The position numbers were made by a program, and so were the translations under genes. A model generated the notes under the pieces. The model had not been told where the DNA came from, did no database searches, and was given only the letters and a program-made list of their open reading frames with translations. 64,000 nt of DNA from Serratia microhaemolytica (GTDB taxonomy: Bacteria; Pseudomonadota; Gammaproteobacteria; Enterobacterales; Enterobacteriaceae). This document shows, one piece after another, positions 39,386 through 48,087 of the stretch. The DNA is taken from assembly GCF_004011885.1 (NCBI RefSeq), contig NZ_SBEF01000009.1, positions 34,993 through 98,992 of the forward strand, given 5' to 3'. Position 1 is the first letter of the stretch; each line of letters begins with the position of its first letter.

Positions 39386-40381
39386 ATGGCATTAGCATTG
39401 AAACACGCAATCTTGCAAACGGCACAGTGGCAAGAAAGAAAACAAGACAAGATAACTTTTGCCAATGAATATTACAGGCCTGGATACATTACCGTATTGG
39501 CGGCTTATGTGAACCATCATGGGATCAGGCAAGAAGATTGCTCATTACCGAATAATGATTATATGAGTGCCATCAATCTATTTGGTGCCATATGGGGGGA
39601 AGATAATTATACAAAAAAACGGCTTAATGTTGGTGAAAATTACAGTTTAGTAACACCATTAATAAACGTTGAATCTGTTGATGATGCGACCAGTACTATC
39701 AATAGTTGTATCAGAAAGTTAGTACTTGAGGGTAAAACGGCAAGCGTACAAGGTGTTGACGAACTGACAAAAGTTATCGGAGAACTACATGATAATGTAT
39801 GGTCACATGGTAAATCGACTGGTTTTTCTTTTGCTCAACGAAGTGCTGTTCCAAATACGAAACACGAAGAATATTATATTGAATTCTCATTGGCAGATTG
39901 TGGTTGTGGCTTTTTGGGTGAGTTGAAACGTGCAGGTATACCTAGTATAGAAACCCATCAAGAAGCTATTGAATGGTGTATTCAAGAAAATAACTCATCT
40001 AAACATGCTGATCGGCAAGATGATTGGGCTCAGCGACTACCACTGGGTCATATAGGTGGAAATACGTTCGGTAAGGGAGTGGCTATAAAGGAAAAAGATA
40101 ATAATCATCAGGGGCTTGGGTTGTATCATCTCATGCAGTTAGTTAAAAAATACAGTGGAGAATTGCAACTAGCTACAGGCAATGTATGCTTAGAAGCACA
40201 AGGTGATAAAGTTAGCTACGAGGCATTAGACAGCGAGTGGAAGGGAGTAGCAATCTCGTGTCGTTTCAAGATTAATGAACTGATAGTAGAGGTAGATAAG
40301 GATACCAATGAGGAAAATGATTCGCAACTCAATGAATTTATGCGAGCTTTAGGAGGAGGGTATGAAAAAGATAGTGTATAG
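39386..40381 (+). CDS. GHKL-fold ATPase of a two-gene cassette, function unknown
   Basis: A 331-residue protein with no membrane segment. Its centre holds the motifs of a histidine-kinase/Hsp90/MutL-type ATP-binding fold: N-box ELHDN (133-137), G1 box DCGCG (171-175) and G2 box GLGLYHL (243-249). A phospho-acceptor histidine domain is not evident, so it is not a typical sensor kinase. The N-terminal 120 residues and acidic C-terminus are not recognised. The gene is AT-rich compared with its neighbours. It overlaps the next gene by 20 bases. By analogy with SpoIIAB/RsbW-type kinases it may regulate its STAS-like partner; that is inference. Confidence 0.85.
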   Translation: MALALKHAILQTAQWQERKQDKITFANEYYRPGYITVLAAYVNHHGIRQEDCSLPNNDYMSAINLFGAIWGEDNYTKKRLNVGENYSLVTPLINVESVDDATSTINSCIRKLVLEGKTASVQGVDELTKVIGELHDNVWSHGKSTGFSFAQRSAVPNTKHEEYYIEFSLADCGCGFLGELKRAGIPSIETHQEAIEWCIQENNSSKHADRQDDWAQRLPLGHIGGNTFGKGVAIKEKDNNHQGLGLYHLMQLVKKYSGELQLATGNVCLEAQGDKVSYEALDSEWKGVAISCRFKINELIVEVDKDTNEENDSQLNEFMRALGGGYEKDSV

Positions 40382-40694
40382 GCTACCCGAAGGTGATCTA
40401 GCTTCACGTGCCCAAGGTGTGATACAACGGCATAAGATCGAAGCAGTTATTAGGAATGGTGATATGGCTCATATTGATTTGAGCGATGTCTATTCTGTTT
40501 CTGAGTCTTACTCTGATGAAATTTTTGGTGTATTGGTGATTAAATTTGGTGTTGATACGGTGTTGCAACATGTGCGTATTCTCAATGCATCGCCGTCTAT
40601 CTTGAGGAGTATTGCTAAGGTCATGCAGCGCCGAAACGCTTCAATTGTCCCAAAAGCGTCTCAAAAGTGTGAACGGGAGCGTATTGCTTGTTAA
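40362..40694 (+). CDS. STAS-like (DUF4325-type) protein, partner of the GHKL ATPase
   Basis: A 110-residue protein. The core IDLSDVYSVSESYSDEIFGV (39-58) followed by VRILNASPSILRSIAKVM (71-88) resembles the STAS-like DUF4325 family, related to anti-anti-sigma factors. Serines at 46, 48 and 50 sit where classical STAS proteins are phosphorylated. The ATG follows GGAGGAGGG, a very strong ribosome site inside the upstream gene, so the two are co-translated. A strong terminator follows. No sigma factor or output domain is nearby. Function is unknown; candidate roles include partner switching or a defence module. Confidence 0.82.
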   Translation: MKKIVYRLPEGDLASRAQGVIQRHKIEAVIRNGDMAHIDLSDVYSVSESYSDEIFGVLVIKFGVDTVLQHVRILNASPSILRSIAKVMQRRNASIVPKASQKCERERIAC

Positions 40695-40713
40695 ACTCAG
40701 AACTGAAACAGTG

Positions 40714-40742
40714 AAAGGCACCCTCTACAGGTGCCTTTTTTA
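40714..40742 (+). terminator. intrinsic terminator of the GHKL/STAS cassette
   Basis: Nine-bp stem AAAGGCACC / GGTGCCTTT with a seven-base loop, running into seven T residues. A classic Rho-independent terminator 20 bases after the stop, which closes the cassette as a self-contained unit. Confidence 0.9.
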
Positions 40743-40863
40743 TTTGGATTAATGTTAAGTGTATAACTGTGCTACATGAATTCGCATGATTGCTAGCAGG
40801 TGGTTTTTGCTATGTCGCTTCAGTACTGACGCGGCTTGGTTGGGTTTATGCACCAGTATGAAA

Positions 40864-40967
40864 ACTGTAAGTGATACAGTCACAAGCTCTACAGATGAAG
40901 CTGGTAGAGATGACTATAGGTAGAGACAGAGCCTGGCCCCTGTGGCAGGAGAGTTGTCACTTACAGT
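40864..40967. repeat. 104-bp segment bounded by 11-bp inverted repeats
   Basis: ACTGTAAGTGA at 40864-40874 is repeated inverted (TCACTTACAGT) at 40957-40967. No target duplication is visible outside, and the arms diverge inside. It could be a degenerate small transposable element or chance. Confidence 0.4.
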
Positions 40968-41102
40968 CCGTCAGGAGTCTTGAAAAAATTTCTACCGCCA
41001 TTTTATCGCCACACTAAAAATAGCCAATAAAAAAGCCATCTTTGCCAGCGCATCTGTGCAGTTTGTTTTTTTATATTTTTATCAAAATGATGCTTTCTTA
41101 TG

Positions 41103-41121
41103 AGGGGACAAAAAGGGGACA
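41103..41121. repeat. direct repeats AGGGGACA downstream of tRNA-Ile
   Basis: Two copies of AGGGGACA (41103-41110, 41114-41121), one helical turn apart, lie about 70 bases beyond the tRNA 3' end. Closely spaced short direct repeats near a tRNA are typical of integrase arm-binding sites, but no integrase gene is present. Confidence 0.4.
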
Positions 41122-41138
41122 TTGACAGTTAAACCAAC

Positions 41139-41161
41139 AAAAAAACCACCTTTAAAGGTGG
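41139..41161 (-). terminator. intrinsic terminator of tRNA-Ile2
   Basis: The 16-bp palindrome CCACCTTTAAAGGTGG (41146-41161), read on the minus strand, is followed by seven T residues. It lies 30 bases past the tRNA CCA end. Confidence 0.85.
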
Positions 41162-41190
41162 CTTAACACGATGATAAATTGGGTAAAATT

Positions 41191-41266
41191 TGGTGGCCCC
41201 TCCCCGGTTTGAACGGGGGACCAATCGATTATGAGTCGACTGCTCTAACCACTGAGCTAAGGGGCC
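41191..41266 (-). tRNA. tRNA-Ile2 with CAU anticodon (needs lysidine)
   Basis: A 76-nt cloverleaf read on the minus strand: acceptor GGCCCCT/AGGGGCC, D-arm with AGCTCAGTGGTTAGAGC, anticodon loop CTCATAA (anticodon CAT), T-arm with GTTCAAA, and encoded CCA at 41193-41191. Overall sequence matches E. coli ileX-type tRNA-Ile2 except in part of the anticodon and T stems, rather than initiator or elongator Met. C34 must be converted to lysidine by TilS to read AUA. Confidence 0.93.
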
Positions 41267-41390
41267 GTGGCGGCGATTATACGTTAGTTTTTGCGCGTAG
41301 ATCCAGCATCCAATCATCAGATGCTGGTTTTCTAAGCAGGAAAATCAACAACCGGCGAGATGGGTTGTTGACCTTCTTTTTCAGGGGCGG

Positions 41391-41777
41391 TTAGCGGCGA
41401 GCAGCGATCGCTTCAATTTCGATTTTAACATCTTTCGGCAAACGTGCCGCTTCAATGCAGCAACGTGCAGGGAACGAGGCGTTGTGCTCTTTGAAGAACG
41501 CTTCGTAAGTTGCGTTGACAGTAGCAAAATCGTTCAGGTCGCTAACAAATACAGAGGTTTTAACGATATCAGAGACTTTCAAACCAGCCGCTTCAACCAC
41601 AGCTTTCACATTCTCCAGACACTGGCGTGCTTGCGCAGAAACATCGTCTGGGACGTTACCTGTTTTCGGGTTGATAGGGATCTGGCCAGAAGTGAAAACC
41701 AGGTTGCCGAGATCGACACCTTGCACATACGGGCCAATAGCGGCTGGGGCATTTTCAGTGCTGATACTACGTGACAT
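41391..41777 (-). CDS. ridA: 2-iminobutanoate/2-iminopropanoate deaminase
   Basis: Hydrolyses reactive enamine/imine intermediates released by PLP-dependent dehydratases such as threonine deaminase, protecting other PLP enzymes. It has 128 residues, E. coli length, with ENAPAAIGPYVQG, TSGQIPINPKTG, and the active-site region SFPARCCIEAARLPKD. GGAGA precedes the ATG at 41777; the frame is open 24 codons further without support. It follows pyrBI as in E. coli. Confidence 0.97.
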   Translation of the reverse strand: MSRSISTENAPAAIGPYVQGVDLGNLVFTSGQIPINPKTGNVPDDVSAQARQCLENVKAVVEAAGLKVSDIVKTSVFVSDLNDFATVNATYEAFFKEHNASFPARCCIEAARLPKDVKIEIEAIAARR

Positions 41778-41912
41778 TGCTTTCTCCTTGTTTAACAGGC
41801 GATTGCTAATTTCTGTTAACAACCGCATCAGTAATATGATAGGTAGCAAACCGCTCTTTAAGGCGAGGCAACTTACCGGCTCAACAGTGCTACGCCCAGG
41901 CAGCGGACTTGA

Positions 41913-42377
41913 CTAGTCTGCCTGCAATACCACTTGGTGTTCAAACTCTTTCTCACAATAACGACATTTTAAATGCACTTCGCCAGCATGCGATTTCACG
42001 CTAAAGCGCGAAGTGACGGGTTCACTACGGCTGATACAGTTGCTGTTTGGGCAGGTTAGCACACCATCGATATGATCCGGCAGACTCAGGGTGAGCTTGC
42101 GCACCACTTCGTAGTTGTCGATACGGTTGACAGTCGCTTTGGGCGCGTACATCGCTAACTGGTTAGCCTGCTGTTCGGTGAGAAAGGTGTTCTCGATTTT
42201 GATCAAATCTTTGCGCCCTAATTCACGCGAAGGCAGATTTAACCCGATGGTGATACGTTGATCAGTCGCTGTCAGTTTGAACAGAGACAGTAGCTTAAAG
42301 CCAACTTGGGCTGGAATATGGTCAATCACTGTGCCGCATTTGATGGCTTCAACTTGCAGTTTGTTATCGTGAGTCAT
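41913..42377 (-). CDS. pyrI: aspartate carbamoyltransferase regulatory chain
   Basis: Regulatory subunit that binds CTP and ATP and gives ATCase its allosteric feedback. Its 154 residues have the structural zinc site Cys109, Cys114, Cys138 and Cys141. The N-terminal effector domain includes [18 protein letters not shown]. It is 16 bases downstream of pyrB on the same strand. Confidence 0.97.
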   Translation of the reverse strand: MTHDNKLQVEAIKCGTVIDHIPAQVGFKLLSLFKLTATDQRITIGLNLPSRELGRKDLIKIENTFLTEQQANQLAMYAPKATVNRIDNYEVVRKLTLSLPDHIDGVLTCPNSNCISRSEPVTSRFSVKSHAGEVHLKCRYCEKEFEHQVVLQAD

Positions 42378-42393
42378 GGCGCTTACCCCTTAC

Positions 42394-43329
42394 TTAAAGA
42401 TCTAAATCTGCGTTTAATACCAGAGCCAGTAGTGCCTGACGGGCGTAGATGCCATTACCCGCCTGCTGGAAATAGTAGGCGTGGGGTGTTTTATCCACCT
42501 CATAAGCGATCTCATCAATACGTGGCAGTGGGTGTAGTACTTTCATATTGCTGCGTGCGGCCGCCAGATCAGAAGCCCGTAGAATAAATTGTGCTTTTAC
42601 GTTGGCATATTCAGAGGGATCAAGACGCTCTTTCTGGACTCTGGTCATATAAAGAATATCCAGTTCAGGTATCACTTCCTCAATATTGCTATGCAGGCTG
42701 TAGGAAATTCGTTTCTCTTCGAGCATTTTTAATATGTAACTCGGCATTGCCAGTGCTTCTGGTGCAATAAAGAAGAAGTGGTTGCCACTGTATTTCGCCA
42801 GTGCCTGAGTTAATGAGTGTACGGTGCGACCATATTTGAGATCTCCTACCATAGCGATATTGATATTGTTCAGTCGCCCTTGGGTTTCAGCGATGGTGAA
42901 CAGATCAAGCACGGTTTGTGTCGGGTGCTGGTTGGAACCATCGCCGGCGTTAAGGATCGGGACGCCGGTAGAAAATTCAGCGGCTAAACGAGATGCACCC
43001 TCTTGCGGGTGGCGGATCACAATCGCATCAACATAGGTACTGATCACCGAAATGGTATCAGCGAGGGTTTCGCCTTTTTTGCCCAGTGAGGTGTTGCTGC
43101 CATCAGAAAAACCGACCACCGACGCCCCCAAGCGGTGCATCGCCGTTTCAAACGAGAGCCGGGTGCGGGTCGATGCTTCAAAAAAGCAACTGGCGATCAC
43201 TTTGTGTTTTAGCAACTCAGGTTGCGGCTTGGCTTTGAGGCGGCTAGCGGTATTGAGTACCAGCTCTAGCTCATCACGACTGAGATCATTAATTGAGATG
43301 ATGTTCTTGCGATACAGCGGATTGGCCAT
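42394..43329 (-). CDS. pyrB: aspartate carbamoyltransferase catalytic chain
   Basis: Condenses carbamoyl phosphate and aspartate, the committed step of pyrimidine synthesis. It has 311 residues, as in E. coli. The carbamoyl-phosphate site STRTR is at 53-57, and [17 protein letters not shown] and [15 protein letters not shown] are conserved. The ATG at 43329 has GGAGA eight bases upstream. Expression is governed by the attenuator and leader peptide just upstream. Confidence 0.98.
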   Translation of the reverse strand: MANPLYRKNIISINDLSRDELELVLNTASRLKAKPQPELLKHKVIASCFFEASTRTRLSFETAMHRLGASVVGFSDGSNTSLGKKGETLADTISVISTYVDAIVIRHPQEGASRLAAEFSTGVPILNAGDGSNQHPTQTVLDLFTIAETQGRLNNINIAMVGDLKYGRTVHSLTQALAKYSGNHFFFIAPEALAMPSYILKMLEEKRISYSLHSNIEEVIPELDILYMTRVQKERLDPSEYANVKAQFILRASDLAAARSNMKVLHPLPRIDEIAYEVDKTPHAYYFQQAGNGIYARQALLALVLNADLDL

Positions 43330-43382
43330 CTTCACTCTCCTCAACTTATCGCCCTTAGTACGGGCTTGGCTATGTTATGGGC

Positions 43383-43406
43383 AAAAAAAAACCCCTCAAA
43401 GAGGGG
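43383..43406 (-). terminator. pyrBI attenuator
   Basis: On the minus strand CCCCTC / GAGGGG with a three-base loop is followed by nine T residues (43391-43383). The leader peptide stop lies inside the hairpin. An upstream hairpin AACTGCCT / AGGCAGTT (43449-43470) is the likely RNA polymerase pause. When UTP is scarce, polymerase slows, ribosomes follow closely and block the terminator, as in E. coli pyrBI. Confidence 0.92.
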
Positions 43407-43509
43407 CTTGAATATCAAACAGGGTGTACAGCAGAAACAATGAATGCCAACTGCCTGCGTAGAGGCAGTTTTGTCGCAAAGGGGATAAAGGACAATAAGC
43501 GTTCTTCAT
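43396..43509 (-). CDS. pyrL: pyrBI operon leader peptide
   Basis: A 37-codon frame starting at ATG 43509 after CAGGAG and ending in TGA at 43398-43396, inside the attenuator hairpin. Its translation, MKNAYCPLSPLRQN onwards, does not resemble E. coli PyrL in sequence. Position, ribosome site and stop placement fit the attenuation model, in which only the act of translation matters. Confidence 0.85.
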   Translation of the reverse strand: MKNAYCPLSPLRQNCLYAGSWHSLFLLYTLFDIQAPL

Positions 43510-43534
43510 GAGTTCTCCTGACAAATCGGGCGCT

Positions 43535-43562
43535 ATTCTACATATATCACTGGGTTCTGCAA
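43535..43562 (-). promoter_or_regulatory. pyrBI promoter
   Basis: On the minus strand TTGCAG (43562-43557), a 16-base spacer and TAGAAT (43540-43535). Transcription would start near 43528, about 20 bases before the pyrL ATG. The region further back to 43680 is very AT-rich. Confidence 0.65.
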
Positions 43563-43709
43563 GCGTTATCTTGCTGTTTTACACTAACTTTAATCCTATG
43601 CTAACTCTTTGTTGACGATATTATCTGTTAATAATCATTTTTTTTGGTAATTATGCTTAATTACTTATAATCAGATTACTAAAATATTGTCATTACGCGA
43701 CAGATTCGG

Positions 43710-45170
43710 TTATTTCCGTTCAGGAATAGCGGCAAGCAGTGCCGTGAGTAACGCCCAATATTTGGCAACGCTGGCAATATGTACCCGTTCACCAGGGGAG
43801 TGTGGCGCAACGATCGTCGGGCCGATAGAGACCATATCCAGTTGAGGATAAGGGGTTTTGAACAGCCCACACTCAAGGCCAGCGTGGATCACCATAATAT
43901 TCGCGGTGCGATTAAACAGTTGTTGATAGGTTTGCTGTGTCAGACTCATTACCGGTGAAGTGGCATCGGGTTGCCAACCGGGGTAGCTGCCTTTGCTGAT
44001 GACGCTGGCGTTTGCCAATTGCCCGAGAGCGGTCAAGGTTTCTACTACTGCCTGTTTGCCACTGTCGATCAGTGAGCGTACTAGTGAAAAAAGTTGCACT
44101 TGGTTGGCATCGCTGCTGACCACACCGAGATTGAGTGAGGTTTCGACCACGCCTGGCACGCTATCACTCATGCGGATGACACCGTTTGGTGTGCTGTTAA
44201 GCAGTGCAAGTAGGCGTTTCTGGCATTCGGCTGTTAATGCCGGGGTACTGGAAATCTGTGCAGTTAGTGTTAGCCGCAGGTTTGGTTCTTTGGCAGCCAA
44301 TTCATTTTTCAGTGTGCTGAGGTAGTGATCTACCTGCTGTTGTAGTGCGGATTGGCTGTTTTTCGGGATTGCAATTTCTGCTGAAGCTTCACGTGGGATG
44401 GCGTTACGCAACGTGCCGCCATTCAGGTTAAGCAAGCGCAGATCCACTGTTTCGCTGATGGCAAACAGCAGGCGAGCTAATAGTTTATTGGCATTGCCTA
44501 GGCCATGATGAATGGCAATCCCTGAGTGGCCGCCCTTTAACCCGCTGAGGGTTAGGCTAAAGACCTGATAATCGCTTGGCAGTGCTTCGCGTTGTAGCGC
44601 TAAGGTGGTGATTACGTCAATGCCTCCGGCGCAACCCATATAGATGTCGCCCTCTTCTTCGGCATCGGTATTGATCAAAATTTCCGCTTGCAGCCAGTTG
44701 GGTTGTAATGCAAACGCCCCTTCCATGCCAGCTTCTTCGGTCATGGTCAGTAGTACTTCCAGTGGGCCATGGGCTAGATCGTCAGCAGCGAGAACGGCCA
44801 GTGCCGAGGCCATGCCAATGCCATTATCAGCGCCCAGAGTGGTATTGCGTGCGGCGACCCATTCACCATCAACGTAAGGCTGGATCGGATCGCGGGTAAA
44901 GTCGTGTACTGTGTCGCGGTTTTTTTGGGCCACCATGTCAAGGTGAGCCTGTAATGCGACCGGTTTGCGCTGTTCCATGCCGGAGGTGGCCGCTTTGCGT
45001 AACAAAATATTACCAGCCTGATCGCGTTCAACATCGAGTTTGCGGCGTTTTGCCCAGTCAACAATGTGTTGTGCTAATGCTTCTTCATGGTAGGAAGGGT
45101 GCGGGATGGCACAGATTTCGGCGAAAATATCCCACAGGGGTTGTGGTGAAAGTTGTGATAGTTCAGACAT
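43710..45170 (-). CDS. pepD: aminoacyl-histidine dipeptidase (peptidase D)
   Basis: M20-family di-zinc dipeptidase with broad specificity including Xaa-His. It has 486 residues. Metal and catalytic residues appear in QAHLDMV (His76, Asp78), LGADNG (Asp115) and MTEEAG (Glu145, Glu146), with further ligands in NTDAEEEG and the C-terminal HAGLECG. I start at ATG 45170, seven bases after GGAGA. It is divergent from gpt, as in E. coli. Confidence 0.97.
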   Translation of the reverse strand: MSELSQLSPQPLWDIFAEICAIPHPSYHEEALAQHIVDWAKRRKLDVERDQAGNILLRKAATSGMEQRKPVALQAHLDMVAQKNRDTVHDFTRDPIQPYVDGEWVAARNTTLGADNGIGMASALAVLAADDLAHGPLEVLLTMTEEAGMEGAFALQPNWLQAEILINTDAEEEGDIYMGCAGGIDVITTLALQREALPSDYQVFSLTLSGLKGGHSGIAIHHGLGNANKLLARLLFAISETVDLRLLNLNGGTLRNAIPREASAEIAIPKNSQSALQQQVDHYLSTLKNELAAKEPNLRLTLTAQISSTPALTAECQKRLLALLNSTPNGVIRMSDSVPGVVETSLNLGVVSSDANQVQLFSLVRSLIDSGKQAVVETLTALGQLANASVISKGSYPGWQPDATSPVMSLTQQTYQQLFNRTANIMVIHAGLECGLFKTPYPQLDMVSIGPTIVAPHSPGERVHIASVAKYWALLTALLAAIPERK

Positions 45171-45458
45171 CAGCACTCTCCTTAAACAGTTTGCTGGGCA
45201 TAGATTAAAAAACTCTCTTTATCAGTTCCAGGAATGGCATAACAGCGAAGCCTATCACGTTATTCTGCTGCCTGTGCAACCTTTTATCACAGTAGACAGG
45301 ACAAAATATTGCCAGTTTGCTGCTGTGCGCGCAGTACGAAATGGGCAGCAACGTTGCGCTGCAACTGGTATTCGGCGTCAGCAATCTCTATAATCTCGCG
45401 CAACCTTTTTTCCAATGACTGAATCAGTCGCATTTTTTGTTGGCTTGGACACCATTTT

Positions 45459-45917
45459 ATGAGCGAAAAATACGTTGTTACCTGGGATATGCTGCAGATC
45501 CATGCGCGCAAATTGGCTCATCGCCTGCTACCGGCTAGTCAGTGGAAAGGCATCATTGCCGTTAGCCGTGGTGGTTTGGTTCCCGCTTCGTTACTGGCGC
45601 GCGAGTTGTGTATTCGCTACGTCGATACCGTCTGCATCTCTAGTTATGATCATGATAGCCAACGTGAGATGAAAGTGCTCAAGCAGGCTCCGGGTGATGG
45701 TGAAGGTTTCATTGTGGTTGATGATCTGGTCGATACCGGAGGTACGGCAAAAGCGATCCGTACCATGTATCCGAAAGCGCATTTTGTCACCATTTTTGCC
45801 AAGCCGGCTGGGCGTTCGCTAGTGGATGATTACGTGGTCGATATTCCTCAGGATACTTGGATCGAGCAGCCGTGGGATATGGCGGTGACTTTCGTTCCAC
45901 CGATTGGCGGGCGTTAA
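45459..45917 (+). CDS. gpt: xanthine-guanine phosphoribosyltransferase
   Basis: Salvages guanine, xanthine and, less well, hypoxanthine to nucleotides with PRPP. The 152 residues match E. coli Gpt. The PRPP-binding motif [12 protein letters not shown] is at 86-97, and [10 protein letters not shown] at 34-43. The protein associates with the inner membrane surface in E. coli. frsA follows after 115 bases. Confidence 0.98.
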   Translation: MSEKYVVTWDMLQIHARKLAHRLLPASQWKGIIAVSRGGLVPASLLARELCIRYVDTVCISSYDHDSQREMKVLKQAPGDGEGFIVVDDLVDTGGTAKAIRTMYPKAHFVTIFAKPAGRSLVDDYVVDIPQDTWIEQPWDMAVTFVPPIGGR

Positions 45918-46032
45918 GTTACCAGCATCGTCAATGCCGCTGAGTTGGCTTGAGTGTGCATAATAACGGGCCGCATGAAGCTAATTGGCAACAGCGATCC
46001 ACGTTCAAAGGGGTGCTCTGGGTGCAGGTGAT

Positions 46033-47283
46033 ATGACGGAAACCAACCTTTCAGAACTGTTGTTCAAGCCTTCGTTGAAGCATGTTGAAACCTCGACGTT
46101 GGTGACGCGAGTGCATCATGCAGTGAGTGGTGATATGCACACTACGCTCGAAGGGGGCAGCGCTGGGAACTGGTATCGAATGCTGAACCATCTGTTATGG
46201 ACTTGGCGCGGTATCGATCCGGTAGAGATGCGCGAAGTGTTGTCACGTATTGCCGCTTCGGGGGCTGAGCATAGCCAGGCGCACTTGTTGGATACGGTGG
46301 TGGGTTACCGTAATGGTAACTGGATCTATGAGTGGGTGTGTCAGGGAATGCGTTGGCAGCAGCGTGCGTTGCAGCAGCAGGATGCGCGGTTGGGTGGTGA
46401 GTATTGGTTAAATGCGGCCAATCTCTACAGCTTGGCCGGTTATCCCCATCTTAAGGGTGACGGTTTGGCCGAGCGTGCCGAAACGTTTGCCAATCGTGCC
46501 TATGAAGAGGCAGCTCGGTTACTGCCTTATCAACTCAAGAAAATCCCGTTTCCGATTGAAACTGGCCGTGCCGTCAATGGTTTTCTGCATCTGCCTGAAC
46601 AACAGCAGGCACCTTTTGCTACCGTGTTGATGTGTGGCAGCTTGGATACGCTACAGACCGACTATTTGCGTCTGTTTCGTGATTATCTGGCACCGCGTGG
46701 CATCGCCATGCTAACGCTTGATATGCCTTCGATTGGTGCTTCACATCGTTGGAAATTGACTCAGGATTCCAGTTTTTTGCATCAACAGGTGGTGAGGCAA
46801 TTGGCGGAGATACCTTGGGTTGACCACTGCCGTTTGGCGGCGTTTGGTGTGCGCTTTGGCGCTAATGTTGCTGTTCGTTTGGCCTATTTGGAGTCGTCAC
46901 GTCTGCGTGCTGTGGCTTGCGTTGGACCGTTGGTGCATCATCTGTTGTGCGGGTTGCAGACACAACAGCAGGTACCTGATATGTATATGGATGTAATCGC
47001 TAGTCGTATGGGAATGTATAACGCTTCTGATCGGGTGCTGGCTGCCGAGCTAAGCCGCTATTCGTTAAAAAATCAGGGGTTGCTAGGACGACGCTGCCCG
47101 ACACCAATGCTTTCTGCTTACTGGCAGGGCGATCCGTTAAGCCCGAAGGAGGAATCACAACTGATTGCACTCTCTTCGATGCAGGGCAAATTGCTGGCTA
47201 TTCCGCGTAAGCCGGTTTATCAGAGCTTTGATACCGCGTTATCGCAGATCTGTGATTGGTTGCAACTGCGGCTCTTGGGTTAA
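46033..47283 (+). CDS. frsA: esterase FrsA
   Basis: Alpha/beta-hydrolase-fold protein of 416 residues (E. coli 414), first described as a fermentation/respiration switch protein binding unphosphorylated enzyme IIA-Glc. Conserved stretches are [24 protein letters not shown], the hydrolase-fold core [15 protein letters not shown], and [17 protein letters not shown]. The nucleophile elbow has Gly-Val-Arg-Phe-Gly in place of a classical Gly-X-Ser-X-Gly. I start at ATG 46033 after CAGGTG. The pepD-gpt-frsA order is ancestral; crl, next in E. coli, is missing. Confidence 0.94.
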   Translation: MTETNLSELLFKPSLKHVETSTLVTRVHHAVSGDMHTTLEGGSAGNWYRMLNHLLWTWRGIDPVEMREVLSRIAASGAEHSQAHLLDTVVGYRNGNWIYEWVCQGMRWQQRALQQQDARLGGEYWLNAANLYSLAGYPHLKGDGLAERAETFANRAYEEAARLLPYQLKKIPFPIETGRAVNGFLHLPEQQQAPFATVLMCGSLDTLQTDYLRLFRDYLAPRGIAMLTLDMPSIGASHRWKLTQDSSFLHQQVVRQLAEIPWVDHCRLAAFGVRFGANVAVRLAYLESSRLRAVACVGPLVHHLLCGLQTQQQVPDMYMDVIASRMGMYNASDRVLAAELSRYSLKNQGLLGRRCPTPMLSAYWQGDPLSPKEESQLIALSSMQGKLLAIPRKPVYQSFDTALSQICDWLQLRLLG

Positions 47284-47352
47284 CTAAGGTGGCCGCTGTG
47301 CCTAGGTGAGTGTCACTCGCTTCAGACACAGCGAACCGATTAATCTGTGTGG

Positions 47353-48087
47353 CTAGAAAAATTCTACCCTGCCGCCATTCAGATGGTACATGCTGCCGAC
47401 CAGTTTTAGTTTGCCTTCTTGTTCTAATTTCTTCAGTACTGGGCTTTTCTGGCGGATATCTTCCAGTGTGAGCATGACATTGGTTTTTGCTACCGCATCA
47501 ACAAAGTCGTAATTACTGGCACTGCGATCGCCTTTATAAACCGTTTTATCAATCGCCGGTTTCAATCTGCGCAGTAATGTAGTTAGGTTGCCCAGTTTTG
47601 CACTGTCGATGGCACCTTTCACTGCACCACAAGACGTGTGTCCCATGACTAAGATTACTTTGGCACCGGCAACCGCACAGGCAAACTCCATGCTGCCAAG
47701 AATATCGCTGTTTTGTACGTTACCGGCAACGCGTGCGTTGAAGGTTTCCCCAATACCCACATCAAGTAGGATTTCAGCCGGTGCGCGGGAATCAATGCAG
47801 CTTAAAATAATCGCAGTGGGGAACTGTCCTTCACGGCTAGATTGCTTTTGTGCTAGGTAATCATGTTGTTGCATTTTGCCTTGGCGAAATCTTAAGTTGC
47901 CTTGCTTGAAACTTTCGATGATCTGATCAGGTGTCATGCTATCGCGCTGCTCTTTGGTCATGGCAGCGGCGAAGGTCAGGGAAGGGGCACTAAAACCGGC
48001 AATACCAGTAAGCCCCAACACCGAGAGGGCAGCGGTACGTTTTAGTAGCATTCGGCGTGGTGGTTCTTGTGCAGGAAGTTGATTCAT
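47353..48087 (-). CDS. exported beta-carbonic anhydrase with Tat-type signal
   Basis: Zinc enzyme interconverting CO2 and bicarbonate. The 244-residue protein has the beta-class zinc ligands Cys97, Asp99, His150 and Cys153 (in CIDSRAP and GHTSCGA). A 42-residue N-terminus carries PRRMLLKR (Arg11, Arg12), a hydrophobic run and an Ala-rich end (FAAA), which reads as a twin-arginine export signal, so it probably works in the periplasm. It differs from the cytosolic Can/CynT. It sits between frsA and mltB, facing away from mltB. Confidence 0.9.
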   Translation of the reverse strand: MNQLPAQEPPRRMLLKRTAALSVLGLTGIAGFSAPSLTFAAAMTKEQRDSMTPDQIIESFKQGNLRFRQGKMQQHDYLAQKQSSREGQFPTAIILSCIDSRAPAEILLDVGIGETFNARVAGNVQNSDILGSMEFACAVAGAKVILVMGHTSCGAVKGAIDSAKLGNLTTLLRRLKPAIDKTVYKGDRSASNYDFVDAVAKTNVMLTLEDIRQKSPVLKKLEQEGKLKLVGSMYHLNGGRVEFF

